From: Malurus cyaneus samueli | Lineage: Eukaryota; Chordata; Aves; Passeriformes; Maluridae | Length of the DNA: 64,000 nt | NCBI GenBank assembly: GCA_009741485.1 | Contig: CM019216.1 | Location: forward strand, 43,473,931 to 43,537,930 | Reading direction: 5' to 3' | In this document: piece by piece, positions 26,000-37,752 of the stretch | Layout of the letters: every line of letters starts with the position of its first letter | How positions within the stretch are numbered: position 1 is the stretch's first letter | Notes under the pieces: model-generated | Databases searched by the model: none | What the model saw: only the letters and a program-made list of their open reading frames with translations | What the model was told of the DNA's origin: nothing | Program-made: the position numbers and the translations under genes

Positions 26000-28900
26000 T
26001 GGAAGCACATTTTATTGATCAGAAGCTGGAGTCAATAAGCTCACTGAAGATCTGAAAATGCTAAACAAAGTCACTGAAAAAGAATGAAAGTACCACAATC
26101 AGCCCTGTGTATTTATTGATTCAAGACACAAGACTAACATCTGACTACCAAGGGCCAACAGTGACTTCAGCCACTCTTTCATAAAAGCAAATAAGAAAGT
26201 GCAAGAAAGCAAGAATTGCAACATGAAAGAACTGCACAAAAGAGGCATGAGTCAATTATAAAGTAGGATATCAAAGATAGCCAAAACAAAGGTTGGTAGC
26301 AGATTAACAAGCTTGAAACTTTAAAAGATTGCATTAAAACCAGAGAGACAACTATCAGAGATAAGATAAGGAGAGCTGATGAAGAGAATATAAATATCAT
26401 TCACAATGTGATCAATAGGATAGGAAAATGACCCAGAGTGAGCATGCATCAAAGACCAGATGCCTTCAGAATTTAAGTCAGTTTTCTGTTGAACAGAAAA
26501 CAAAAAAATAAAACCAATAAAAAAATTTTAAAAATAAAAAAAAATTAAAAATAAAATTTTAAAAATAGCCAAAAGACTCTTAAAAAAAAAACCAAACAGT
26601 ATTCGTATGTCACAGTAGAGGAGAGGAAAGGTTTAATAATTGAAAATGTTTTTTAAAAGACAACTATGTGGGGGGAAAAGGTATCAGATTGACAGCAGTA
26701 AAGGATAAAAATAAAGCTTTTTGTTTCTTAGACAATAATTATGGAGTCATATAATGAGGGACAAAACATAACAAATGAAAGCACAGTCAGTCTTCAGAGA
26801 GAGGTTTTATCTGTGAAAGACTGAGACAGTGACAGTAGACAGAATATGGTCAAAATGGTCAGGAAAAACAACATATCAAGAACTGTTAATGCTCCTCTTG
26901 AATATTTATTCAAGGAACAACCTTACAAAAAGACTTGACAAATTACATCACAGGAGCAGAAAGAGACCTGGAAAAGTTCCAAGAAAAAGGTTGTCAAATA
27001 TCAGATGATTGTAACCTACAAAAACTGATCTTTGATAATCAGCTGTAGACTTTACAAAGTTCACTAACATCATGTTAAGTGTCAAGAAATACAACTTTTG
27101 GAAAATGTGTATAAAATCAAATGCACGGGTTTATATGGAATTTGAAGACCTATCACCAATATCAACATATTATGACTGTGACCATCAAGAAATCTTAGCT
27201 AATACATAATAATTTCTTTTCAGCAAGAAATTAAGGTACAGGAAAGAGCAGGAACGTTCGTTAAATTTTGATGGGAAGAGTGCCTAACTTAAAAAAGCTA
27301 TGAAATTTGCAGTTTCGTGAGCACATTTGATCCATCCCAATGAATCCCCACTATTACAGAGGCAGACTAATAATTTTGCCACCATTTTCTACCTCCTCTT
27401 TTTTCCTGGATCCAATGTTCATTTGGTAATTCAGCAAGTCAATTCAAATCATAAAGACAAATGAATACTAAGATGGAAAAATATGATGGTTTAGCTTATT
27501 TAATCAGTTGAATCCATATGCTAATCAAGTAACAAACTAGAAACAGATGGCCCAGACTGTCCAGAGAAGGAAAAGAGAAGTTCTAGGTTTTGTTGTCAGG
27601 ATCCATACTCTCAGAAAGACCAAGAAAATCTGAGACCAAGACATAGAAAATTTGACACAATAAAAGTATATTATTCTATGTAGACTTGAGAACTAGTCAC
27701 TGATTTAAAGAAAAATACACAAAATAAGATGGAATAAAACTAAATTTAAAAGAAAAAGTATTATGGGAACACAAATAACTTAAATAGCATGTGAGATAAC
27801 CTAAAAAGAATTTGCATTAAATCTATGAGAAATCAAACATAGGGCATAGCTGAAAGTCTCAGTGTCTTTAGGGTGGGACTCTGAGCTAAAATGGCAGACA
27901 CCAACTAAGAATCTCTAGAATAATTTGATCTGCAGTTTAGTCTTCTTGACTGATTCAAGAAGCAATAGAGAAATCGGGTGGATCATAGCTCAATTGCTCT
28001 AACCAGAAACTACATGAAAATAGAAGAAATATCCCCTTGGCCAGAAAACAGCAAATTTTAAGAGACAGTTCACATCTAGGGTGCCTTACACTAGGAAAGA
28101 GGAGAAATAAAAGATGAAAAATGAAAGGCACATCTTTGCTAAAACCAAAAAACAGGAAGCTGTTGCTGTTGGCCATGACATTGCAAATCTAACCAACTGA
28201 ACTAAGCAGTGTGAACAAAATGGTTAACAAAGAGCTCAACTAGAGACAAAAGTTTTGTGAGAGCAGCAGTGTTAATGTCACTGATTTAAATTTACCTGAT
28301 TTTTTAAAAATATGCGTGCATCTTTTCAGCGAAATAGAACTAGAAATGAAAGTGCTTGCTAGCAGTCAAAGGACTGAGATATATTGATACAAAGTAGATG
28401 CAAGGTCAGAAAGACTGAATGCAATGATAAATAAACTGTAGAGACAGCAACAGCAAAAGACAATAAATGTAGAGGCAGTCACAACTCAAGGGCATCAGGC
28501 TGTGGGGTATCATGTCTTGTAAAGAAAGCAAATATCTTGCAGAGTCCATATGATCTTCTGCAAAAATAACACAGATCAAAATCACAATCTGTCCAAGAAC
28601 AGAGACTGGAGAATAAAGCCCTGATTGTGAGGCACAGACAAACCTCTATCACTTGTAAATGTTCCCAGGAGTCTGTAAAATTCGTTGGGTTTTGTTTTTA
28701 TTTTTTCTTCGTGATGCAACAAATGAAGGAAGAATGAACTTCAAAATAAACAGTGGAAGTGATAACAGTGTAAATTCTGGAATCAGACAAGAATATATGG
28801 TGACACACAAATAAACAGCAACTTGCCTAGCTCAAAATCAAAATGAGTCTTAATTTACATAGTAAGCATAAAATGAACCCATGTGGTGAAGCCATATGAA

Positions 28901-29280
28901 TACTCCTGTAACAAGAACAAATACAATCAAAACACCTCAGAATAATGAAACAGGATTTTTCTTGCAAGCTTATTTTGAAGAACAGTCTGCAAACATGGAA
29001 AATCAAAGGATAACCCAAACCTAGGCAAGTTCATTAGGTCCTCAGAGACCGTCTCCTTCAGAGGATGACCCTGAGCAGCTGATGGAGTTTGCTATCCTGA
29101 AATACCAGACAGAGAATATCTTGTTCCTTCATTGTCTAGAGAATCGAGCCTTTCCAAGACAAAATTGTCCTTGATGACTAACATTTAAGTCAGATTGTCT
29201 TTTCACTACAGCTTTTAATCACATATCAACCTGAAATATTTGAATAAAGGAAACAGGAGTTAATAGCCTTTTTTAATAGT
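26000..29280 (+). other. A-rich, strand-asymmetric block, possible decayed retroelement
   Basis: Over about 3.2 kb the plus strand carries many more A than T; for example 27721-27780 holds 35 A and 13 T, and 28441-28500 holds 26 A and 6 T. The block ends next to a CR1 3' tail in the same orientation (29285-29442). A diverged retroelement body with an A-rich sense strand would explain this. At 28764-28793 one plus frame reads VNSGIRQ, loosely like the '(S)GVxQG' motif of LINE reverse transcriptases, but the frame closes shortly after. Many frameshifts and stops are present and no full domain can be read. A-bias from mutation or local low complexity (especially 26500-26600) is the alternative. 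Confidence 0.35.
26500..26600. repeat. A/T low-complexity stretch
   Basis: About 100 bases almost entirely of A tracts broken by TTTT and single T, lying inside the larger A-rich block. No clear repeat unit. Confidence 0.85.
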
Positions 29281-29284
29281 TAAC

Positions 29285-29442
29285 ATAGAATTCTCTTCCT
29301 GGAGATTTTAAAAACTTGAGTAGATATACTGACATGATCTAAGGCCTCACTTCCCTGACATAACTTTGAAGTTAGTCCTGCTTCATGCAGGGTATTACTC
29401 TAGATGGCCCCCGGAGGACAATTATGACCTAAATTAGTTTGT
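29285..29442 (+). mobile_element. Old CR1 LINE 3' tail, plus strand
   Basis: The order 'tgaagttagtcctgcttc', 'gcaggg', 'ctagatggcc', 'ggagga', 'gacctaaattag' follows the CR1 3' UTR closely. Substitutions are many, and the terminal octamer repeat is eroded. The region just upstream (29290-29340, 'cctggagattttaaaaac') fits the end of ORF2 and start of the UTR. The neighbouring A-rich block could be the rest of this copy. Confidence 0.72.
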
Positions 29443-30244
29443 GATCAAATGATTTTAGGAGCAATGGAAACTTGCAAATAGATTTTAAACTCATTGCTCT
29501 TAAGAAAAGTGAAAGAGAAAATAATGCAGCTTTGAAAGAATAAAAGAAAAAAAATCCTTCTGTAATACCCGTTTTATTCACCTTATCAACCAAGCTACTA
29601 CACCACATTAAAGAAAAAAAAATCTCTACTCAGAAAGACTGTAAAATACATTATTCATTAACTTTTCTCTTAGGAAAGACTCTTGGCCATCAAGCTGTAA
29701 AATATTTTGATCTTTTCTCTTAGTTTTCCACTTTCAATAAGTGCATTTGGAAACCACAAAAACTGAGTTGTTGCATCAGCTATTACTTTTAGATTTGCTA
29801 CTTCTGCTTGAATTTTGAAGAATTTAACAAAGTAGAACAATGCTTCCACAGGAGCAGGGTGATTTTTACAAGATGAGTGTATCACAGTATCTGAGTCCTG
29901 GGGCTTGTATTGGGAGAGTTCAGAGAGAGAGTTTAGTGGGGGCTTAACAGGTCTGTGACTTATTTTCCTGATTTGAAATAGTGTTTAAAACAGAGCTGTA
30001 ATTCATGGCTCATTCAGTAAATAAAAGCACTCACTAAAGCATTTTAATTCTGAACTGAATCTAGTCATCAGGGATCTCATTGTACATCCTGATTTCAAAA
30101 CAGGATTTTCTCTTTTGTAACGAAAACTTCATGAAGAATCAGTGTGCAGTGAGGTAATTCATTACTCTCTCCTCACAAGTAGCAAGGATAAATCCCTGTC
30201 AAAGATGTATTTGCACATCTTTATGGTCAGGGTTGCATCAGGGC
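29443..30244. other. Non-coding DNA, nothing recognised
   Basis: Unique sequence between two CR1 tails of the same orientation. Confidence 0.6.
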
Positions 30245-30443
30245 AGTCAGTCAGTGGAACAATCTCCCCAGGGAGGCAGTCACAGCTCTAAGCCTGTCCG
30301 AGTTCAAGGAGTGTCTGGACAATGCTCTTGGTCATTATGGTTTAAATGTAGGTAGTCCTGCAAGGACCAGGAGTTGGTCTCAGTGATCCATATTGAACGT
30401 TTCTCACTTGAGATATTCTCTGATTCTTAGGATTCTATGATTT
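30245..30443 (+). mobile_element. CR1 LINE 3' end, plus strand
   Basis: 'tggaacaatctccccaggga', 'agttcaaggagtgtctgga', 'caatgctcttgg', 'aggagttggtctcagtgatc' and the final 'aggattctatgatt' reproduce the end of CR1 ORF2, the 3' UTR and the terminal octamer. It is 5'-truncated to about 200 bp. Confidence 0.9.
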
Positions 30444-31005
30444 GTGCATGTGAAAACATCTTGGATGTTATTCTGAAGAAAATTTCCTTGATGAATTTAT
30501 TTGAACATGATCAGTGTCCTTTTATTTTTGGGAGAAAGGGGAGGGCTACAGTTTCCACATTCCCTCTTTGATCTTACATCAACTAGCATGATTGACTGCT
30601 CTTTTCCAAGCAGCCTTATTTTCCCTTCATTCACTTGGAACCTAATTCAATTTTAGACAACAGTAAAGCACTAACACATTTTTAACACGCATACATTTTC
30701 TCAGTGTTGCTCCTCTCATAGGAATGATTTCTGTCACTTCCCCAGATTAATTCCTTTCAATACCACAGGAATGCTGACTTTTTAAACTATAGCTTTATGT
30801 TGGTGCCTTTGATGCTATGTATACATGATATTTTTCATTCTCAGCATGATTCACAGACATATTTCCAAGGATGTTTAGCCTCAGAAATGATAGCTTTCAT
30901 TCTTGTGAAATTAGCCACATACAATCTAAGACTGTGCTTCTTATGGACAATTTATCACTTCAGAATAGAAACACCCTTTGCCAAACCAACGCTAAAGTTA
31001 ATTTT

Positions 31006-31085
31006 ATCATAGAATGGTTTGGTTGGAAGGGGCCTTAAAGTTCATCTAGTTCCTGTCCTGTGGGCAGGGACATCTTCCACTACAA
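31006..31085 (-). mobile_element. CR1 LINE 3' end, minus strand, short
   Basis: 'tcatagaatggtttggttgg', 'aaggggccttaaagttcat' and 'gggcagggacatcttccac' are the reversed CR1 3' terminus. Similarity fades after about 80 bases, so this is a very short 5'-truncated copy or one broken by later change. Confidence 0.85.
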
Positions 31086-31585
31086 AAATGTAATTAGATT
31101 GGATGGAGTTACTCCAGGACTGACTTCAGCTCACTCTGTAAAACTATGAAGAAAATAAAGCTTAGTGAAGTCACATGTTCTGCTATGTGACATGAACCCA
31201 CAATAGAATTGAACCCAAAAAACCATATTGTTTTGGTTATGTAGTGTATCCAGGTCATATTTTCCCATATGCAACTGCAGCACAGAAGTAAATGCATACA
31301 AAAAAACAATGAAACAACTAATCATATCTGAAGGTCCTAAACACAATCTAACTTCCAAAACATAGATCGTATAGAGAGGTTTCTTAATATCTATCTATAA
31401 ATAACCCTTACTTAGAGTTTGTGCCACCTTATAACAAAAATAAAATTAGTAATAATCAAACTAGTGAAATAAAAATCAAACCTTGATTAAAGGCAGATGT
31501 ACTTTATGTCTGTATCTGGTTGTCCTTGTCCAAATGAAACAATCATTGGAGAAGGCCTTTGATGTGTGGAATAGAACTCGAGACT

Positions 31586-31665
31586 CCAGCTTTCCACAGC
31601 CAAATACATCAATAGGAATAAGATTCCAGTTTTCTGCAGCCAAATGTAAAAATTGGAATAAAATT
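31586..31665. repeat. 40-bp imperfect tandem duplication
   Basis: Two adjacent 40-base copies (31586-31625 and 31626-31665) both start CCAG, share CAGCCAAAT in the middle and GGAATAA near the end, and differ at about nine positions. The divergence says the duplication is old. Confidence 0.75.
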
Positions 31666-32307
31666 AGTCTTTTTCCCCTTCTGACTTCTCTCTTCTTCAT
31701 TGAATGATGAAATAAAGCATTTCTAACTTTCTGACTACAACGAAACCCCTATGTAGGAAGGTGATATCAGCTTGAATATCTTCAGCACTGAACTCTTTAA
31801 ATGCACTGAGGTCTCCTAGACCAGAAGTCTCAAGATGACTGTCAGGAGAGCATGGAAGGCAGAGAAAAACAGAAGTACCAAACTGAAGAGGGAATCCAAT
31901 AATTTGAATTTGTGTCGATACTACTGTGACCATCAGAGATGGAAGCTTATCTCAGTTTCCCACTTCCTTGTTATGCGGCTAACTACAATATTCTATCGAA
32001 TTAAGAAAAGGAGTACAAACGTGAAAACATCATTTGAACCTTGTGATCATCTCTGCCCTGTTAGAGCATGGTTTCCATAAATGTTTGCCAGAAAAAGCTC
32101 CAAAGCAAAGCTCAGCAGGAGACTGTGTGGATGCAAAGGGACACTGGTGTCACTTATCAGACACCCTGGGACAGAGGCAATGCTCAGCAAAGGCAACAAA
32201 ACCAACAAAACCAAGCAGAACAAAATTAGAGATGCCTAAACTTTGAGGCATTCTCATTCACAATTGGATTTAACCTTAGATACTCAATCCCACCTCCCTG
32301 TCATTGA

Positions 32308-32327
32308 AGAATATCCATGGATATTCT
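32308..32327. repeat. 20-bp perfect palindrome
   Basis: AGAATATCCA followed directly by its own reverse complement, with no spacer. The 14-base core ATATCCATGGATAT occurs again within the palindrome at 50664-50685. Confidence 0.9.
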
Positions 32328-33958
32328 GTAGGAGATATGAAAAGAGATCAGAATGCTTGGAAGCCTCTGATTCCTAGGGTCATGGCACGGTCTAGGTTGT
32401 GTGCCCATTGCACTGAAAATCTGTACCAACAGATGCTCATTGAGCAATCTAACTATGCTTACTGAAACTATCAGTCACTAAACAATACTCTTCTAGGAAA
32501 CTGAAGATCAGTGAGAGCTACAGCCCTAGCACCAGGTTCTCAATTTGATTTTCTTCTCAATCAGTGTCCCATGAAGTTCAGGTTATGTCATTAGTAGTCA
32601 TTAATTATCTTTAGCCAGCTTTAAGCTCTGTTGGAGATGTCAGCAAACTTTTGAATTATCATTCCACTAAATACAGTGTATAAAATTCTGTAATATTCAG
32701 TTAATTATTCCTGTAAACATAATTTCAGTTGATTCACACGTATCTAAAAATAGAACAAGAATATCACTTCCATTTGATTTGTCCCAAAGTAATTGAGCCT
32801 TGCTTACACTACCTTTCAGTGAAAGAATCATTTTCAAAAGAGTGAAGGAGTAAAAACTGCTCAGCATTTCTCAGAAAGTATGTGGGTCAATGGAAAAACA
32901 GTGCAGGTAGGGGAATACCTGGCAGCAATGCAGGCAAAAATGACAAATGGCAAAGGCAGAGACAGCAGCAGCATCTCTGATGTGAGACATTCCACCTGTA
33001 CATCAAGAGCAGGGACTTCACTGCCAGATCCTGCCTCTGACATGCCTCCCTCTCTCATCTGCTGCAAACCAGCTCCATGCTGCGTGCACAGGGTGAGGAA
33101 AAAGGCAAAACCCCAAAGAAAGAAAAATGGGCTCTTTTGTGACTTTCCCTTTTTCAGCTTTGTGGGAGATTGAGACTGAGCTTTGTCACAGACTAGTGGC
33201 CTGTGACAGTGGAGCGGGGAGAGGAGCGCTCTCCAGGCAACAGAGCACAATGGGAGAGAAAAAGTGGCTGCAATCAAATGTGGAAGGGGATGAAATATCT
33301 GCCTTGACTGTATTGTAAAAATAACAGGGAAATATGCTTCTTAATCAGGATGACCATCTGTGTCTGATGGGTGACAACCCTATTTTAACATTTCCTGTAA
33401 AAAAGACTTTGCAGGATTTCGAAGCTAAATTGACCCCCCACCTGGATCCTACCTCACCTCTGACACTGCAAAGCCTTCCAGCACACTTTGCCTAAAGTGC
33501 CTCTACACATTACCCACTGCAGAAGTTTCTTAGGTGGAAACCCTGCCACTATTTACAGTTCACAGAAGCACTGTCTGATAGTTCAGGACAGGAAGTGAAA
33601 AATGCCACTAAGCCAAATGAAACTAGAAGGGAGTTTATGTGGGAAGAAACTAATGAGTCAGACAGATATTTTGGAAGAGTTACTCATCCAACAACTGTTA
33701 GATCAGTCCCCTAAGAAAGCAACCTTAATATTGCTGTGTTTTGCCTTAATAAATGTTGATGACAGTGGGTAAACCTGCCATCCTGTTTAGGAGTAAATGT
33801 GAGAACAAACCTATTGAAATTCTTCTGGGGAAAAAGATGGCTAAAATACCCACATGCATTCCCCAAGAAACAGGAATGGACCACTGTCCAAAAGGAAGAA
33901 AACATGAGAACTGTAACTACTTTTATGTTCAGCTTCTGTGAAATAAAGGGGAAAGGAT

Positions 33959-33966
33959 TATAAAAG
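33959..33966 (+). promoter_or_regulatory. TATA-box-like sequence
   Basis: TATAAAAG followed by a locally GC-richer stretch ('ccagcccaggagccggagc') where a start site about 30 bases downstream would fall. An AP-1 site (TGAGTCA) lies about 300 bases upstream. The first ATG downstream (34003) closes after two codons and no exon is visible, so this is a sequence match only. Confidence 0.25.
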
Positions 33967-35401
33967 CCAGCCCAGGAGCCGGAGCAGAGCTGGGCTGTGG
34001 CAATGTCCTGAAGGCACCACCTGAAGGTGGTCTTACAGGACTGTGAGAGTGTGTGCCAAGAAGCAGCATGCTGTGATGCCCTGCAGCCAGAGGAGCAGAG
34101 ACATATGCTTTCAATGTAAATACAGCACCACCAGTGGGGTCTAGTTCCACCATCAATTTTACCTTTTGAGGGGGAAAAAACCAGAAAAAGTTCAACATGT
34201 GTTCAACTACTAGAGTCAAAACAGGATGACAATTCTGCTATGATTTAAAAAGTGCCCTGAGGTATTTTCCTTATCTCTGATATTCAGTGTTTCTGCTACA
34301 TTTACACCATCATTAATGTTTGTATCACATTTGATGCAAAATATGACAACATGCAGCTGGTTAAGATGCTACATTATGTATGTGACATTGTACCAGAATA
34401 GGAATTTTTAAAGAGGCTGGAGTGTACTCTCATTAAACCCACAAACGAAATTCACTTGACTTCCAACTTAGTTCTAAATCCAAAATCACACTGAAGTCCT
34501 TAGCAAAATAATGAACTGCTATGATCAATGATTTCTATGCAAATTAAATTAAACTAAAATGTCATTTGGCCTGGAGATTCTGACCTTACCTTTATCTGCA
34601 ACTTAAAGTACAATTAAAAAAAGGATAAGCACTCACACAATTATACTTGAATAATTTTTTTTCTGAAAATATGGGCTGACAAAATCAACCATTCTTCACA
34701 AGACTATCTGTCTGTGTCCAGACTGTTATTTTCTTCCAGATACTGACTAGTGACAGGTTACAATCCTTAGGGCATCTCTGCAACTCAGAGTACCAGTAAA
34801 ATTCTCTGGTGAAATTCAAGTGGTTGTGGACTATCTTGACATATCGCCCGTTTGAAAATCCTGCAGTGATTATCATATTAACAAACAACTAGGCATAAAC
34901 GTGAGCACAATCAGATTATTCTACTCATGGCAAGTATCCTAAATCCTGTGCTAAGTGGTTTTTATACACAGTGTTACAATGCCAATGATATAATCCATCA
35001 TGGTCATTCTGGCAGAACCCACTAAGGAATTCCAGCATAGCTGATGTTATTATTCTCTTGAGTCTATTTTTATGGTGAGATATATCTATTGAAGGAAGCC
35101 CCCACTTTGCATTCTTCCAAAACCTTTTTCAGTGTTTTAGTGGTATCAAACACTGCAGTTGCATGATAACACTATCAAAGAACAAAAAATCCAGTCTCAC
35201 AGCCTGCTAAAAAGTCAAAAGATGTGAATCTCTGGGCTATTCCTATCTATTTTACACTCCTGCACCTTCTTCTCTATTCTAGAACCGGCTTTCTGTAATT
35301 GCTACTACTGTACTATGGTATTGTGGTTTTACACAAGTATTTGGAGAAGTCTTGATAAGTTGAAATAAGATAGATCTGTTAGTATTGAAACTCAATGAAG
35401 A

Positions 35402-35445
35402 AAACAACAACAACAATAGTAATAATAAATAATAATAATATAAAT
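35402..35445. repeat. AAC then AAT trinucleotide array
   Basis: A short run of AAC units passes into imperfect AAT/ATA units, about 44 bases in all. Confidence 0.85.
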
Positions 35446-37695
35446 AGAAACAGTTGTTAAAAACTGTAAAAGTAAACTAGAAAATTAGCTTTATAGGTAG
35501 TTTTATAGCTAGTGGCAGACAGCCATGACCTATGATCAATATCCACCCAAATGGTTTTGGTTTACTTAGGAGAGGCCATTTGGATGTAAGACAGGGAAAA
35601 AGCTCAAACTCAAATTTCACTGCAAGGTACCATTGTACCATAGCCCTCAGACACGAAAAGCTGGAGGGCCCAAGGCTCTCAGCAACTGCTTTTAGGGAAA
35701 GAAATACCAGATGAGGAGGGCTAATAATGCTATACCATCTTGCTGGTGTTGTTCGTGTACAGAAAAATTGTAAACAGGAGTATGGCCAAGGCCACATTAT
35801 GTAGACAGAGTAATGGTATGAGATGTATCCATAACCTTTTTATTAGTGTTTCTGGCTCTACTTCAAAGCAATAATCAAAAATTCTATTAGCCTCAAGAAA
35901 TTCACAGTTGCTTTAGTACTGGTGTTATGAAGACCATGTCATATTAAATTATGCTGTGGAGTGGAGTGGCACAGTTCCACTGAGCTCAACAATTATTGTC
36001 AATGGAGGCTGCATCTAAGAACACTCGTGTGAGAGATAGTGGGACCACGGAGCACAAAGGCAACAAGAACTTCTCTACATACTCAAAGAAATCTTGTGTA
36101 GCCCATGCAATGACCTGCAGGGAACTGGAAACAAATGAATGAGGAGGTATAAACCACTCTCAGTAAGAAAACTCTTAAAAACGCTAATCTCTTGCAAGAT
36201 GCTTGCATGCCAAGATATTCCCTGAAACTTTTAAATGACAAGTGAATAAATATTGTGTCAAGGGTTAGTCATGTAATACTCTGGAGCAATGTGTCCTTAA
36301 CATACACTGTTGTCACTCCAGGGCTTCCCTGGTACCATTCCAGTACAACTATAATTGCAGTCTCTATTAATCACCCAGGAAGACTTGGCTTAAACTTTAG
36401 ATTGACCCGGTGCTTTTCTCTTCATATCTATAATAAAAATTGTCAGCTGGAATTGTCCTAAGATGAAAAACCATTATTTCAGAGGAAGGTGTTGGTGGAA
36501 TTATTCCTCCTGCAGCGTAATACAAAACTGACTCATAACCATTTAAACTCAAGTTCATCTAAGGAGTCTTGAAAAATAAGAATTCTTTGGGCCACTCATC
36601 TCTATTAAGATGATCTCGGTTAAATGTTGGGTGTACATGGGAACAGCTGTTTTGCTGTCAGTTTATACTACACAGTTCAGCATATTACACAAACTACACT
36701 ACAGTACAAACTCTGAGGCAGCATTTTTCCTGCCTATAAACAGCTGTAAGTCACTCTTTTGTGAATAGCTCTGAATGATAAGTGCATATAGAATAAAAAG
36801 CATCACTTTTCAACAGCAGGCTTAAAAAAGGTAACTGTCAATATCACCTTGAAAGCTCAATGTGGCTGTTTCTTAAAAAAAAAAAAAATACATTATACAG
36901 TAAAAGTTGTCATATAACCTGATCCCAGTTTTCCATACTGCTCTCCATAAGCTCTGTCCTCTGAATCCAGCTGAAGGCCATGAAGATCCAGTCTCACAGG
37001 ACTTGCTCACGGATCCTTGAGTCTCTTAGTGCATCTATAATCCACAGTTCACACCTCAGAATACAGAACACGACTCACGCAAAATCAAGTGTGGAAGTGT
37101 AACAATGAAACGCTGCTGAAAATGAGCCTGCAACAGCACTTTCACATTTCTCTATGTCTGCATGCAACTAGTATTTTTCTCTGTGATTAAGGATGTGTTA
37201 TGCCAGAAGCACACCACATTGTTAAAATGACCATTAATTTGATCTATGGATATTATGTGGCCTTTTCAAACCATTAGATTTATTTTAGCTGATTTTTTTT
37301 TTTCTGATCCATGTGTTTCTATTCTACTTTATTTAAATAAACCTGCATTCCGGGAAGATATTTAGCCTTAAAATGAGTAGTATCTGAGAGGAATGAGAAA
37401 AGTTGAAAAGGCAAATATGAAGTTGACACATCTGTAGACAAACAACATTATTGTCTCAAACAGATACTCTTATTAAATTTACACTTAAGGAAAAATATTG
37501 CTCTTATTATAATTGATGATAATTTTATCATTGACACCTACAAAACCGCAATTCCATTTCTCAGTTTGCTTCTGCCATGGTATTCACCAAAACCAGACAA
37601 TAAAAACAAGCAAAGTATATTTAATTTTTAGCAAATACAGTGCATATATATTGTTAACTACTAACTTTGGGTCGATTTATATTAATACAATGTAA

Positions 37696-37752
37696 CAAAT
37701 TATACTGATGCAGGCACAAATTACTGAATAGCAGCAAATTACACTGATGCAG
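37696..37752. repeat. 18-bp direct repeat, period 39
   Basis: CAAATTA(T/C)ACTGATGCAG occurs at 37696-37713 and again at 37735-37752 with one difference. The spacer also contains CAAATTACTGA, suggesting an old tandem array that has degenerated. Confidence 0.75.

Larger units (their letters stand above)
31666..37690. other. Non-coding DNA with a few local structures
   Basis: Unique sequence. It contains a 20-bp perfect palindrome (32308-32327), an AP-1-type site TGAGTCA (33654-33660), a TATA-like box followed by GC-richer DNA (33959 onwards) and an AAC/AAT array (35402-35445). The frames at 32861-33277 (minus, 138 codons) and 35477-35797 (minus, 106 codons) overlap plus-strand frames and show no family resemblance, so neither is called. 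Confidence 0.6.

Noticed and set aside
32861..33277. 138-codon minus frame overlapped by plus frames
   Set aside because: Composition and overlap with two plus-strand frames suggest chance in a GC-richer patch; no family recognised and no splice context.
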